In this document: in pieces, positions 8,842 through 16,643 of the stretch
Position numbering within the stretch: the stretch's first letter is position 1
How the letters are laid out: each line of letters starts with the position of its first letter
NCBI RefSeq assembly: GCF_014650875.1
Contig: NZ_BMVU01000027.1
Coordinates: 1-64,000, forward strand
Source: Streptomyces minutiscleroticus
GTDB lineage: Bacteria > Actinomycetota > Actinomycetes > Streptomycetales > Streptomycetaceae
Direction of reading: 5' to 3'
Length of the DNA stretch: 64,000 nucleotides
The notes under the pieces: generated by a model
Databases searched by the model: none
What the model saw: the letters and a program-made list of their open reading frames with translations, nothing else
What the model was told of the DNA's origin: nothing
Made by a program: the position numbers and the translations under genes

Positions 8842-9243
8842 GTGGCCACACTCACTCACTGGGAAAGGGCGCTGGAGCGGTTCGGCGGGTCGCTGCTGGG
8901 ACGCCTCAGGAAGAAGGAGCCCGTCGAGATCATCGAGGCGCTGCACGGCGAGTGCGACAGCAACGCGGTGGTGTGCAGCGCGGAGCGCGTCGTGGCGCCC
9001 AACGCCTACGACGTCGAGCTCGCGGAAGAGGTCCACGACGAGCTGGCCGGCCGTGAGGGACAGGTGGGCCAGGTCCTCACCGACAGCCTGGCCCGCCACG
9101 GCGAGCGCCACGGCTACGAGTGGGCGGGTCCTCTCGCGGTGCACGTGACGAGATCGGACGACGTGCCCAACGGCCGGTACCGCGTCGCGAGCAGTGTGAT
9201 GCCGCACGTGCGCGCGGACAGATTCCTGCCCCCGGCGACGTGA
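8842..9243 (+). CDS. Stand-alone DUF3662 (FhaA N-terminal) domain protein
   Basis: This 133-residue protein matches the N-terminal domain of FhaA-type proteins: FGGSLLGRLRKKEPVEIIEA, then VVAPNAYDVELAEEVHDEL, and HGYEWAGPLAVHV near the end. In FhaA this domain precedes an FHA module that reads Ser/Thr phosphorylation. Here no FHA domain follows; the protein stops after the DUF3662 unit. The GTG start overlaps no other gene and uses a GAGAAG site within the end of the previous gene. The role is unknown and could be in envelope or stress signalling. Confidence 0.75.
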   Translation: MATLTHWERALERFGGSLLGRLRKKEPVEIIEALHGECDSNAVVCSAERVVAPNAYDVELAEEVHDELAGREGQVGQVLTDSLARHGERHGYEWAGPLAVHVTRSDDVPNGRYRVASSVMPHVRADRFLPPAT

Positions 9244-9294
9244 GACGGCGCGCCCGCGGCGCGTGACGGGACCGCGCCGCCGACGACCGTGCGA

Positions 9295-9347
9295 ACGGGC
9301 TCCTCCCGTGTTCCGGCCCCGACGGCCGGGGCACGGGAGGAGCCCGT
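9295..9347 (+). terminator. Long two-part hairpin terminator
   Basis: The outer arms 9295-9310 and 9332-9347 pair perfectly (16 bp). An inner CCGGCC/GGCCGG stem lies between them. It sits about 50 bp after the DUF3662 stop. Confidence 0.75.
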
Positions 9348-9665
9348 CGCCGTTCCCTGCCGGGCGCGCCCCCGTACCCCTGCCCGTGTGCCCCTGCACG
9401 CACCTCGGCCGCCGCCCGTACGCGGCAGCGTGTACGTGTCCGTACGCGCCGGACAGGGGGCGGGTGTCTGCGCGGACGGTGGCTGCCGTCCGTACGCGTC
9501 CCCGGGGCCCGGACGCGAGCGCTTCCCCGCCCTCACGGCGCCCGGCGCCCGCACGGCCCGGACACGAGGGCGGGCGGTGGCGGGACGGCCTTCCGCCGCT
9601 CCGCCACCGCCCGCCGCGGTGTCCTCCCGCCCCCGCCGCAGCGCGGTACGGGGACCGTGTCCGTG
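9348..9665. other. Gene-free tract rich in CGTACG
   Basis: No convincing gene is seen in this 318-base stretch between convergent genes. It is notable for repeated CGTACG/GTACGCG words (about 9416-9500), which recur at 10239-10303 and 11520-11580 around the sigma genes. Confidence 0.5.
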
Positions 9666-10118
9666 TCAGGCGACCGTGCCGCGCCAGCCGCCCGTCTCCT
9701 GCCCCCGGGACTCGATGAACTTCTTGAAGCGCTCCAGGTCGCCCTTGGCCTGCCGCTTGACGAACCCGAGCTTGTCGCCGGCCTTCTCGGTGAGCCCCTC
9801 GGGCTCGAAGTCCATCTGCAGCATGACCTTGGTCTTGTCGGCAGCGAGGTGGTGGAAGGTCACGACGCCGGCCTGCTTGGTCTCGCCGCCGACCGTGGTC
9901 CACGCGACCCGCTCGTCGGGGATCTGCTCGGTGATCTCCGCGTCGAACTCCCTCTGCACCCCGTCCACCTTGGTCACCCAGTGGGTGAGGGTGTCGGTGC
10001 GCTGCTCGATGCGCTCGACCCCGCCCATGAACTCCGGAAAGGTCTCGAACTGAGTCCACTGGTTGTACGCGGTGTGGACCGGGACGCCGACCTCGATGGA
10101 TTCCTCGACCGTTGACAT
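9666..10118 (-). CDS. SRPBCC (START/Bet v1-like) family protein
   Basis: This 150-residue cytoplasmic protein starts MSTVEESIEVGVPVHTAYNQ, followed by WTQFETFPEFMGGVERIEQ, the usual polyketide cyclase/dehydrase-type SRPBCC opening. The fold makes a hydrophobic ligand pocket; ligand and function are not known. The ATG at 10118 has a strong site (AAGGAGGAAG, 6-7 nt away), so the longer frame to 10289 is rejected. It lies downstream of a sigma factor gene on the same strand but is isolated from it by a hairpin at 10299-10341. Confidence 0.82.
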   Translation of the reverse strand: MSTVEESIEVGVPVHTAYNQWTQFETFPEFMGGVERIEQRTDTLTHWVTKVDGVQREFDAEITEQIPDERVAWTTVGGETKQAGVVTFHHLAADKTKVMLQMDFEPEGLTEKAGDKLGFVKRQAKGDLERFKKFIESRGQETGGWRGTVA

Positions 10119-10238
10119 GCGCTCTTCCTCCTTGGATACGTCCTGAAGGTATGGCCCCTCGCCGAGGGGCCCCGCCGAACGGGTCGACTGTGCGGACCGG
10201 GTACCCGGGCGCAGGACGGCAAAGCGCTTTTTCCGGCC

Positions 10239-10303
10239 CGTATGCGCGTACCTGTGTGCACCTGCGCGTATGCGCGTGCCTGTACGCACATGCCTGTACG
10301 CAC
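10239..10303. repeat. Degenerate ~14-bp tandem repeat
   Basis: The last two units are identical 13-mers (TGCCTGTACGCAC at 10277-10289 and 10291-10303, period 14). Upstream copies are degraded variants of the same CGTACC/TGCGCG words. It lies in the leader region of the SRPBCC gene. Confidence 0.5.
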
Positions 10304-10341
10304 GTGATCCCGCCCCTCGGGGAGGGACGGGATCACGTGCG
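10299..10341 (-). terminator. Terminator of the minus-strand sigma gene
   Basis: Arms 10299-10312 and 10328-10341 (cgcacgtgatcccg and its complement) form a perfect 14-bp stem. The loop itself can fold (cccctcgggg). It lies 42 bp after the sigma factor stop. Confidence 0.75.
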
Positions 10342-10382
10342 ACGGGGTGGTGCGCCGGACGACGGGTCCGGCGGCGTCCGGG

Positions 10383-11255
10383 TCAGGCGACCGACGGGTC
10401 CAGCAGACCGGCGCGCAGCCGCTTGATGATGCGGCTGATCAGCCGGGACACGTGCATCTGGGAGATGCCGAGGTGCTCGCCGATCTGGGCCTGGGTCAGC
10501 TCCTCCACGAAGCGCATGTGGATGATCTGCCGCTCGCGCTCGTCGAGCTGGGCGATCAGCGGAGCCAGCGAGTGGAAGTCCTCGACCAGCTCGAGGGACG
10601 GGTCCTCCTCGCCGATGAAGTCGGCCAGGACGGACTCGCCGTCCGTGGGGCCGTCACTGGTGAGGGCGGCGTCGAGGGAGGAGGAGTTGTAGCCGTTCGA
10701 AGCCTTGCGGGCCTCGATGACCTCTTCCTCCGACAGCGACATGAGCTCGGAGAGCTCCTTCGTCGTCGGCGTACGGCCGAGGCGCGTGCGCAGCTCCTCG
10801 GTGGCCTTGGCCAGCTCGACGCGGGCCTCCTGCAGCCGGCGCGGGACGTGCACGGCCCAGCTGGTGTCGCGGAAGAAGCGCTTGATCTCGCCCACGATGT
10901 AGGGGACGGCGAAGGAGGTGAACTCCACCTCACGGGTCAGCTCGAACCGGTCGATCGCCTTGATCAGACCGATCGTGCCGACCTGGACGATGTCCTCCAT
11001 CGAGTCGCCGCGGTTGCGGAAGCGGGAGGCCGCGTACCGCACGAGCGAGAGGTTCATCTCGATCAGCGTGTTGCGCACGTACTGGTACTCGTGCGTGCCT
11101 TCCTCGAGCACGGCGAGGCGGTCGAAGAACTGGCGGGACAGGTCCCGGGCGTCCTTCGGCTTGACCTTCGTCGGGTCCTCGATGACCGGAACCGACGTCC
11201 CGTTCGCCGTGGCCGCTTCCTGCGCCGTGGCCTCAGCTGTCGTCACGGCCGCCAT
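10383..11255 (-). CDS. RNA polymerase sigma factor, SigB/SigF/SigG family
   Basis: This 290-residue alternative sigma factor has region 2 at about 75-150 (NLSLVRYAASRFRNRGDSME, DIVQVGTIGLIKAIDRFE, FTSFAVPYIVGEIKRFFRDT), region 3 (WAVHVPRRLQEARVELAKA) and a region 4 helix-turn-helix (LTQAQIGEHLGISQMHVSRL). Length and motifs match the general-stress/sporulation class found in many copies in Streptomyces, which is controlled by RsbW-like anti-sigma kinases. The start chosen is the ATG at 11255 with GGGGTGG upstream. An in-frame ATG at 11300 is also possible. It is divergent from a second sigma gene 708 bp away. Which paralogue this is cannot be decided from sequence alone. Confidence 0.93.
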   Translation of the reverse strand: MAAVTTAEATAQEAATANGTSVPVIEDPTKVKPKDARDLSRQFFDRLAVLEEGTHEYQYVRNTLIEMNLSLVRYAASRFRNRGDSMEDIVQVGTIGLIKAIDRFELTREVEFTSFAVPYIVGEIKRFFRDTSWAVHVPRRLQEARVELAKATEELRTRLGRTPTTKELSELMSLSEEEVIEARKASNGYNSSSLDAALTSDGPTDGESVLADFIGEEDPSLELVEDFHSLAPLIAQLDERERQIIHMRFVEELTQAQIGEHLGISQMHVSRLISRIIKRLRAGLLDPSVA

Positions 11256-11611
11256 GCCGTCCACCCCAATCGTCGAGAGTTTTGCTGACAGGAGCCGCAT
11301 GCCCCGGTTGCAGTACCTCATTCCTGCGGGACACACACTTTTTTCCCGGGCGGTGAAACCGCAGGTCGTACACACCATGCTACGGGCCTCGCCGGAGGTT
11401 CGGGGGAACGGCGGTCCGGGCGTGGCGCGCGGGCGGGAGGCCGGCCGGGAGGGACCGGGCCGCCGCTGGGGGAGGCCCGCGCGAGGCCGCGCAGGTGTGC
11501 GGACGGCCGGCCCTCCATTCGCGAACGCGTACGGGCGCACGTACGCGTACGGAGGGGAGAGGCACCCGCGCGTACGGAGGGCGGGGGTGGAGAAGGCGGG
11601 GAGCGGAGGGG

Positions 11612-11637
11612 GTTTTCGTATCCCTGTTCGGGGGTGT
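11612..11637 (+). promoter_or_regulatory. Candidate sigma-B-type promoter
   Basis: GTTT, 16 nt, then GGGTGT. The class consensus in Streptomyces is GNNT-N14-16-GGGTAY, so the -10 differs at one base. It lies 327 bp upstream of the sigma gene start. Confidence 0.25.
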
Positions 11638-11806
11638 AAGCGGAGCCGAAGGGCTTCGCCGCCGGTATGCGCGGGGTTTTCGCCGATGGGCTGTATTCGG
11701 CGGTGCGGCGGGTGCCGGAGTCGGCCGGACTTCATCGGTGGAGCAGCTGCCGACCTGCGTGTTCGCCCTTGTTCCGGCCGTCCGCGAACTTCCGCCGAAT
11801 GTGACT

Positions 11807-11831
11807 GTTTAGGCGCAGTGCGGCCGGGCAG
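11807..11831 (+). promoter_or_regulatory. Candidate sigma-B-type promoter of the plus-strand sigma gene
   Basis: GTTT, 15 nt, then GGGCAG, close to GNNT-N14-16-GGGTAY, 133 bp before the ATG at 11964. If real, the gene would be controlled by its own class of sigma factor. Confidence 0.3.
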
Positions 11832-11963
11832 CCGGAATTTCGTGCTTCGGACCGGAGGCGCGCCAACGGGAGCGGTATGCCGCTCCGGAAGTCGTTATGC
11901 GTCCGGAGCCGAACCGTTTCCCGCGGCATTTCCCTGACGGCACCATTTCAGGAGCGAATCCGC

Positions 11964-12827
11964 ATGCTGACTGAGCAGTCCACCAGCCTTGACGGCACCC
12001 CCACCCCCGCACCCGCCGGCGGTTCCGACCAGCGCGCGCACCACGACGCCCCCGACACCGTCGAGTCCTTCGCCCGGCTGGCCGCCATGGAGGAAGGCCC
12101 GGAGCGTGACGCGGTCCGCGACGAGCTGACGACGCTGTGGCTGCCGATGGCGCACCGCATAGCGAGCCGTTTCCGCAACCGCGGCGAGTCCATCGAGGAC
12201 CTCCGCCAGGTCGCGGCCCTCGGCCTGGTGAAGGCCATCGACCGTTTCGACCCGTCGCGCGGCGCGTTCGAGAGTTACGCCGTGCCGACCATCACCGGCG
12301 AGATCAAGCGGCATTTCCGTGACCGGATGTGGGCGCTGCGCGTTCCGCGCCGGGTCCAGGACCTCCGGAACAAGGTGCGCATCGCGCGCCGGGAGCTCAC
12401 CCAGAGCCCCGGTTCCGCCGAGCCGACCGTCGCGGAGATCGCCGCGCACGCCGGGCTCACCGAGGAGGAGGTGGCCGCGGGCATGGAGGCGCTGGAGAGC
12501 TTCAGCACCCTGTCCCTGGACGCCGAGCTGTCCTCGGGCGAGGACGGCTACAGCCTCGCCGACACCCTCGGCGCGAACGACCCCTCGTACGACGTGGTCG
12601 TCGACCGCGAGGCCGCCAAGGAGGGGCTGCGCAAGCTGCCCGAACGGGAGCGCGCCATCCTCTACATGCGCTTCTTCGAGGACATGACGCAGAACCGTAT
12701 CGCCGAACGGCTGGGCATCTCGCAGATGCACGTCTCGCGGCTCATCAGCCGCAGCTGCGCGCGCGTCCGCGAGGAGGTCATGGGCGCGCGGAAGCGGCGG
12801 GGCGGCGGGGACGCCGATGCGGTCTGA
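11964..12827 (+). CDS. RNA polymerase sigma factor, SigB/SigF family
   Basis: This 287-residue sigma factor is a paralogue of the divergent one. Region 2 reads PMAHRIASRFRNRGESIEDL, RQVAALGLVKAIDRFDPSRG and YAVPTITGEIKRHFRDRM; region 4 reads DMTQNRIAERLGISQMHVSR. The start at 11964 (MLTEQSTSLDG) has AGGAG upstream; the longer frame to 11877 is not needed. The N-terminal ~40 residues are Thr/Pro/Ala-rich. Partner-switching control by an RsbW-like kinase such as the one at 13981 is likely from family knowledge, but not shown here. Confidence 0.93.
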   Translation: MLTEQSTSLDGTPTPAPAGGSDQRAHHDAPDTVESFARLAAMEEGPERDAVRDELTTLWLPMAHRIASRFRNRGESIEDLRQVAALGLVKAIDRFDPSRGAFESYAVPTITGEIKRHFRDRMWALRVPRRVQDLRNKVRIARRELTQSPGSAEPTVAEIAAHAGLTEEEVAAGMEALESFSTLSLDAELSSGEDGYSLADTLGANDPSYDVVVDREAAKEGLRKLPERERAILYMRFFEDMTQNRIAERLGISQMHVSRLISRSCARVREEVMGARKRRGGGDADAV

Positions 12828-13347
12828 GGCGGGGGCGGCGGACGCCCGCCGCACCCCGTCCGGCACCCCGTCCGCCCACGACGCCGCCACCCTGGCCGAC
12901 CGCGAGGACGCCCGGTCCCCCCGCGGCGCCACCGGGTCCGGCCGTGAGAGCGGCCGGACCACCCTCGGGCCCGACCCGTTCGCTCCTGCTGCTGTCCGGC
13001 CCGTCGGTGATGCCCTCCGGTCCGCCGACGGCGCCGACCGGTCCGGCCACGGCGGTCGTCCCGCCCCCGAGGCCGGTCCGTCCGCTCCTCGGACCGGCCC
13101 GTTCCCCTCGGCCGAAGCGCCGATCGCGTCCCGGTCCGGTCCGTACGGCCGCACGGCCGGCCGCACGGACCCGGGAACCGGTTCCGCCGGTTCGCCGACC
13201 GGCTCCGCCGGCCGCGCCGGTCGCCGGACCGTATCGGTCGCGCCGGCCGTGACAGCCGTGCCGCCCATGGGGCCGACCTCCTCCGGGACCGGCTCCGCGG
13301 CACTCCGTACCACCCCGACCGCGTCGTCCCGGCGCCGTCGTCCGTGA
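12817..13347 (+). CDS. Possible disordered protein overlapping the sigma gene end
   Basis: A 176-codon frame opens with an ATG that overlaps the last 11 bases of the sigma gene. It is composed almost only of Ser, Pro, Ala, Gly, Arg, Thr and Asp and has no known domain. Third positions are strongly G/C in this frame, which favours coding, but repetitive GC-rich intergenic DNA can imitate this. Translational coupling to the sigma gene would be possible. If it is not a gene, the 636 bases up to 13463 hold only a hairpin at 13391. Confidence 0.25.
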   Translation: MRSEAGAADARRTPSGTPSAHDAATLADREDARSPRGATGSGRESGRTTLGPDPFAPAAVRPVGDALRSADGADRSGHGGRPAPEAGPSAPRTGPFPSAEAPIASRSGPYGRTAGRTDPGTGSAGSPTGSAGRAGRRTVSVAPAVTAVPPMGPTSSGTGSAALRTTPTASSRRRRP

Positions 13348-13390
13348 ACCCGGGTGCCGTCAGTGTCGCCGGTGCCCGTCGTCGTCTCCC

Positions 13391-13427
13391 CGGTGCCGTG
13401 CCCGCGCCGTCCGCGGGCACGGCACCG
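13391..13427 (+). terminator. Perfect 16-bp hairpin
   Basis: Arms 13391-13406 and 13412-13427 (cggtgccgtgcccgcg and its complement) surround a 5-nt loop. It ends the sigma transcription unit before the DUF5133 gene. Confidence 0.7.
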
Positions 13428-13463
13428 TCCGGTCTTCCGGCCCGCCTCCGAAGGAGCAAGAAC

Positions 13464-13826
13464 ATGCTGACGCCCAGCCCCGCGACGCTGCGCAACCTGG
13501 TGGACGAGTACGAGGCGGCCCTGGCCGGGGCGGCGGGGGACCCCGTCGCGCACCAGCGGGCCGAGGACCTGGCCTACACGCTGTGCGTGTCGACCGGCAC
13601 GCGTGAGGTGCGGCTCGCCCTGGAGTCGGCCCGCCGCCGGCTCGGCGCCGCGCAGGGGGCCGCCGCCGCGGCGGTCGGCTCCACGCCGGTTCCCGCCGCG
13701 TCCGTCCCCACCACCTCCATACGCCCTCCGGCCGACGCCGCCCCGTCGGCCGTGGGGCAGGTCCCCGTGGCGCGCGCCGGGGGCGCCGGGAGCGGAGCGG
13801 CCCTGTGCGGTGACGCCCCGCAGTGA
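13464..13826 (+). CDS. DUF5133 domain protein
   Basis: This 120-residue protein begins MLTPSPATLRNLVDEYEAAL and contains AEDLAYTLCVSTGTREVRLA, the conserved block of DUF5133 proteins, which are common and multicopy in Streptomyces. The C-terminal half is Ala/Pro-rich and probably disordered. The ATG at 13464 has AAGGAG seven bases upstream. Function is unknown; members are often found near stress sigma factors and ANTAR proteins. A terminator separates it from the preceding sigma gene. Confidence 0.75.
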   Translation: MLTPSPATLRNLVDEYEAALAGAAGDPVAHQRAEDLAYTLCVSTGTREVRLALESARRRLGAAQGAAAAAVGSTPVPAASVPTTSIRPPADAAPSAVGQVPVARAGGAGSGAALCGDAPQ

Positions 13827-13842
13827 CGCCGGACGCACCGCC

Positions 13843-13891
13843 GCGCCGGCCGGCCGCACGGGACGAACGCGTACGTGCGGCCGGCCGGCGC
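13843..13891. terminator. Perfect 17-bp bidirectional hairpin
   Basis: Arms 13843-13859 and 13875-13891 (gcgccggccggccgcac and its complement) lie between the convergent DUF5133 and ATPase genes. Confidence 0.75.
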
Positions 13892-13980
13892 GTGCCGATC
13901 CGCCGCCGCTCCTTCAGCCGGACCTGATCACCGGGACCGCCGGGCCGCCGGGAACACCGAGGCCGCCGGGGCCGCCGGGT

Positions 13981-14409
13981 TCACCAGGGCAGGAACGTGT
14001 GCACGTCCTTGCCGTCCTCCTGCACCACCACGCTCACCTGGTCGCAGAGCGTGTGCAGCAGGTGCCAGCCGATGCCGCCGCCGCCCTGCTGGGGGTGGAA
14101 GGGGCGGGGCGCCGGCTCCGTGGTGCTGGTGTCGTGCATCGTCACGTGCACGCCGTCGAAGGTGCGGCGCATCCGCAGGGCGAAGGGGCCGGGCGCGTAC
14201 TGGATCGCGTTGGCGGCCAGTTCCGTGACGACCAGCAGGATGTCGTCCCAGTGCTCGGGGGCTGAGGGAGGGGAGACCTGTGAGAGGGCACGGAGGAACT
14301 CCTCCGCGGCGACCCGCGCGTCCGTGACATTGCGCAGATCCCCGTCGAAGGTGAGGTCGAGCCCGCTGATCTCGTCGTCCGAAGGCAGTTTGTCGTCCCA
14401 ACGCGGCAT
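13981..14409 (-). CDS. RsbW-like anti-sigma serine kinase / ATP-binding regulator
   Basis: This 142-residue protein has an HATPase_c_2 fold. The N box is LLVVTELAANAIQYAPGPF, a degenerate G1 region is HDTSTTEPAPR, and the glycine-rich lid is QQGGGGIGWHLLHTLCDQVS. Family members phosphorylate STAS anti-anti-sigma factors and bind sigma factors. The canonical DxGxG of the G1 box is replaced by DTSTTEP, common in Streptomyces orphan regulators of this type. The ATG at 14409 is preferred; the frame stays open far upstream without domain sequence. A GGGGTAG sequence (minus strand, about 14475-14480) could be part of a sigma-B-like promoter. Confidence 0.85.
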   Translation of the reverse strand: MPRWDDKLPSDDEISGLDLTFDGDLRNVTDARVAAEEFLRALSQVSPPSAPEHWDDILLVVTELAANAIQYAPGPFALRMRRTFDGVHVTMHDTSTTEPAPRPFHPQQGGGGIGWHLLHTLCDQVSVVVQEDGKDVHTFLPW

Positions 14410-14784
14410 GACGGCCGTCTTGCTCGCTCCCTGACTCGGTGGTGCCAGTGAGTCGTCTGATGGTTCTCTTCTCTCTACCCCTCTGCTGGTTCCCGAGCGC
14501 AGAGGAGCTACGCGTGCTGACCTTCGCCTCATCCATTCGTACGAAGTGAAGGATCTGTGTGTACTCTGCCTCATCCGGCGGTGGACCGCCGCATGCGGGT
14601 GCTCCTGGCGCGCCGGGCCACTCGCGGCGGCACGAGGGGGCGGGGCCGAGGGGACGCCGGAGCGTATCCGGCGAACTCCCCTTTCGCGGGAGCCGAGTTG
14701 CTCGCGGCGAAGGTATGGGCGAAGAGTGGTCCCGGTGCTCCGGGGGAGCGCGGCAAGTCGTGCAACGTTCGCCCCCACCGACGC
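14410..14784. other. Leader region between ATPase gene and GH2 relic
   Basis: No gene is supported in these 375 bases. The first ~100 should hold the promoter of the minus-strand ATPase gene. Confidence 0.4.
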
Positions 14785-15600
14785 CGCTCTCCGCTTCGAC
14801 CTGCAGAAACACAAGGACCTTGGCTTCAATGCGGTGCGCAAGCACATCGAGGTCGAGCCGCAGCGGTGGTTCTGCCGGGCGACCGGCTGGGCCTGCCGGT
14901 GTGGCAGGACATGCCCGCCATGGACAGCGGCCGCACCCCGGACGCGGCGGCCCGCACCCAGGGGGAGAGCGGGTTCCGCGCCCCGGTCGACCGGCACCGC
15001 AGCCCGCCCTCGCTGATCATGCGGGTCTCCCGGAACGAGGGCCGGGGCCAGTGCGACCGGGCCCGGATCGCCGACATGGTCAAGGCGTACGACCCCGCGC
15101 GGCTCGTCGACGACATGAGCGGCGTCGACTGCTGCGGCGCGGTGGACGGCGGCAACGGCGACGTCGTCGACCACCACGACTACGTCGGCCCGGCAACACC
15201 GAGCCGAGCACGACGCGGGCCGCGGTCCTCGGCGAGTACGGCGGACTCGGCTTCAGGGCTCCGGCCACGAGTGGTACCCGGGCGGCGGGTTCGGCTACGA
15301 GGACCAGGCGAGCACGGCCGCGCTGAACGACCGCCTCGTCGGCCTGCTGGACGCGATCCGGGAGAACTCCATGCCCGCGGGCGGGCTTTCGGCCGCCGTC
15401 CACACCCGGATCACCGACGTCGAGAACGAGGCCAACGGCCTGCTCACCTACGACCGCCGGGTCGTCGAGGCCGAGGAGGCGCGCGTACGGGCGGCCGACC
15501 AGGCGCTCGTCGCGGTGTCCCGCACCGTGGGCGCCGCCGGTCGCGTTGCCCTCCGGGCGGAACGTCTCGATCCACGTGACCACACCGGGGTTCACCGACC
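14785..15600 (+). pseudogene. Decayed GH2 (beta-galactosidase-like) gene fragment
   Basis: Homology to the TIM-barrel half of GH2 enzymes is spread over all three plus frames. It runs DLQKHKDLGFNAVRKHIEVE in one frame, DRLGLPVWQDMPAMDSGRTP and DDMSGVDCCGAVDGGNGDVV in the next, TTRAAVLGEYGGLGFR in the third, and NSMPAG then TDVENEANGLLTYDRRVVEA back in the first. At least three frameshifts are needed and the N-terminal half is missing. SIHVTTPGFTDRY near 15570 may be the start of a lost AbfB-like carbohydrate-binding module. The expected NEGWGQ motif reads NEGRGQ, and several other conserved residues are changed, so this is true decay rather than sequencing error. Confidence 0.8.
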
Positions 15601-15671
15601 GCTACTCACCGGCTGCGTCGCGCCGGCCTGCGGCCTATGCGAGAGGGCCCCGACGCGAGAGGGGCCCGACG

Positions 15672-15717
15672 CGAAGGCGCTCCGCCCCGATCGCGGTGCC
15701 GGGGTGGAGCGCCTTCG
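15672..15717 (-). terminator. Terminator of the whiB-like gene
   Basis: A 17-bp stem (15672-15688 with 15701-15717, one G-T pair) lies 37 bp after the stop of the WhiB gene. Confidence 0.65.
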
Positions 15718-15753
15718 GAGGTCTGTGCCGGGGCAGGGGGCCGGGCGGGCCGG

Positions 15754-16017
15754 TCATGCCGCGTCCGCGCGGCGCTGGGCCGCCGAGGAGCGCCGCCTCC
15801 TGATCGCACGTCGTTCGTTCTCGGTCGTGCCGCCCCATACGCCCACGACCTGCTTCTCCTCCAGGGCCCAGTCCAGGCACTGCTCGCTGACCGGGCAGCG
15901 GCGGCAGACGGCCTTCGCCTCGCTCGTCTGGAGGAGTGCGGGGCCCGTACTGCCGACGGGGAAGAACAGTTCGGGGTCTACGGTGCGGCACGCTGCGGAC
16001 TGTCGCCAGTCGGCCAT
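15754..16017 (-). CDS. WhiB-family iron-sulfur transcription regulator
   Basis: This 87-residue protein has the four cluster-binding cysteines C10, C38, C41 and C47 (CRRCPVSEQC), followed by the turn VVGVWGGTTENERRAI and a basic tail RRRRSSAAQRR. WhiB-like proteins bind a 4Fe-4S cluster and act with region 4 of the principal sigma factor to control development, redox or antibiotic response. The ATG start at 16017 gives the usual spacing to the first Cys. Small size and the short C-terminal tail match single-domain Wbl proteins; the exact paralogue is not identified. A 15-bp inverted repeat (16132-16146) lies upstream. Confidence 0.93.
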   Translation of the reverse strand: MADWRQSAACRTVDPELFFPVGSTGPALLQTSEAKAVCRRCPVSEQCLDWALEEKQVVGVWGGTTENERRAIRRRRSSAAQRRADAA

Positions 16018-16643
16018 GACAATCTCCCGTGGGTGTAGGTCGTGTCCGGCGGTGCGGTCTCACTTCTGTTCGGGTGACCGCCATGGTGCGGGTGAAACGA
16101 CCGGGCCCTGTGGTGGACACGTCGATATTCCGTGACGGCCCGTCACATCCGGCCGGGACCACCGTGCGACCGGGCCGGTGTCTTCACCTTCTGAACGCGC
16201 GTGCCCGCCGGTACGGGGGGAGCGACGACTTCGGTGTGAAGTATTGACGTAGTCATGACACTCCGCTTCACTCGTCGCACACCCCGGGACATCGGCACGG
16301 AACCGGTACGGGCCGCGACGGAACCGGCTCCGGCGACGCCGTCGCGCGTCCACGGCCGCCCGGAGTTCAAAGCCGCACCGCCGTCACACGGTGCGGGCGA
16401 CACGGCGGAACCCGCCGGGAGCACACCGGTCGCGCACGTCGTCCCGCCGGGGAGCGGGACGTCCGCCGCCCGGGATCCCGGCCGGTCCCCGCACGCCCGC
16501 CCCACCGGACGGCACGTCCGGCACCGCGCACCGTTCCGCACCGCGCACCGTTGCCCACCGCACGTCGTTCGACGCGGCCGCGCGCGCCGAACGCGACCCA
16601 TCAGCACGCCCCCGGCACCCCCGACCTCCAGAAGGAGAGCCGC
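16018..16643. other. 626-bp divergent intergenic region (WhiB / GH16)
   Basis: No gene is convincing here. It holds a perfect inverted repeat, GTGACGG-C-CCGTCAC (16132-16146), and a TTGACG hexamer at 16243-16248. The ATG-initiated frame at 16255 loses coding-like wobble bias in its second half and runs through the ribosome binding site of the next gene. Confidence 0.45.

Larger units (their letters stand above)
11256..11963. other. 708-bp regulatory region between divergent sigma genes
   Basis: No gene is supported. The region carries CGTACG-rich sequence (11520-11580), an unusual tttttt run (11339-11344) and two plus-strand sequences resembling sigma-B-class promoters (11612-11637 and 11807-11831). 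Confidence 0.5.
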
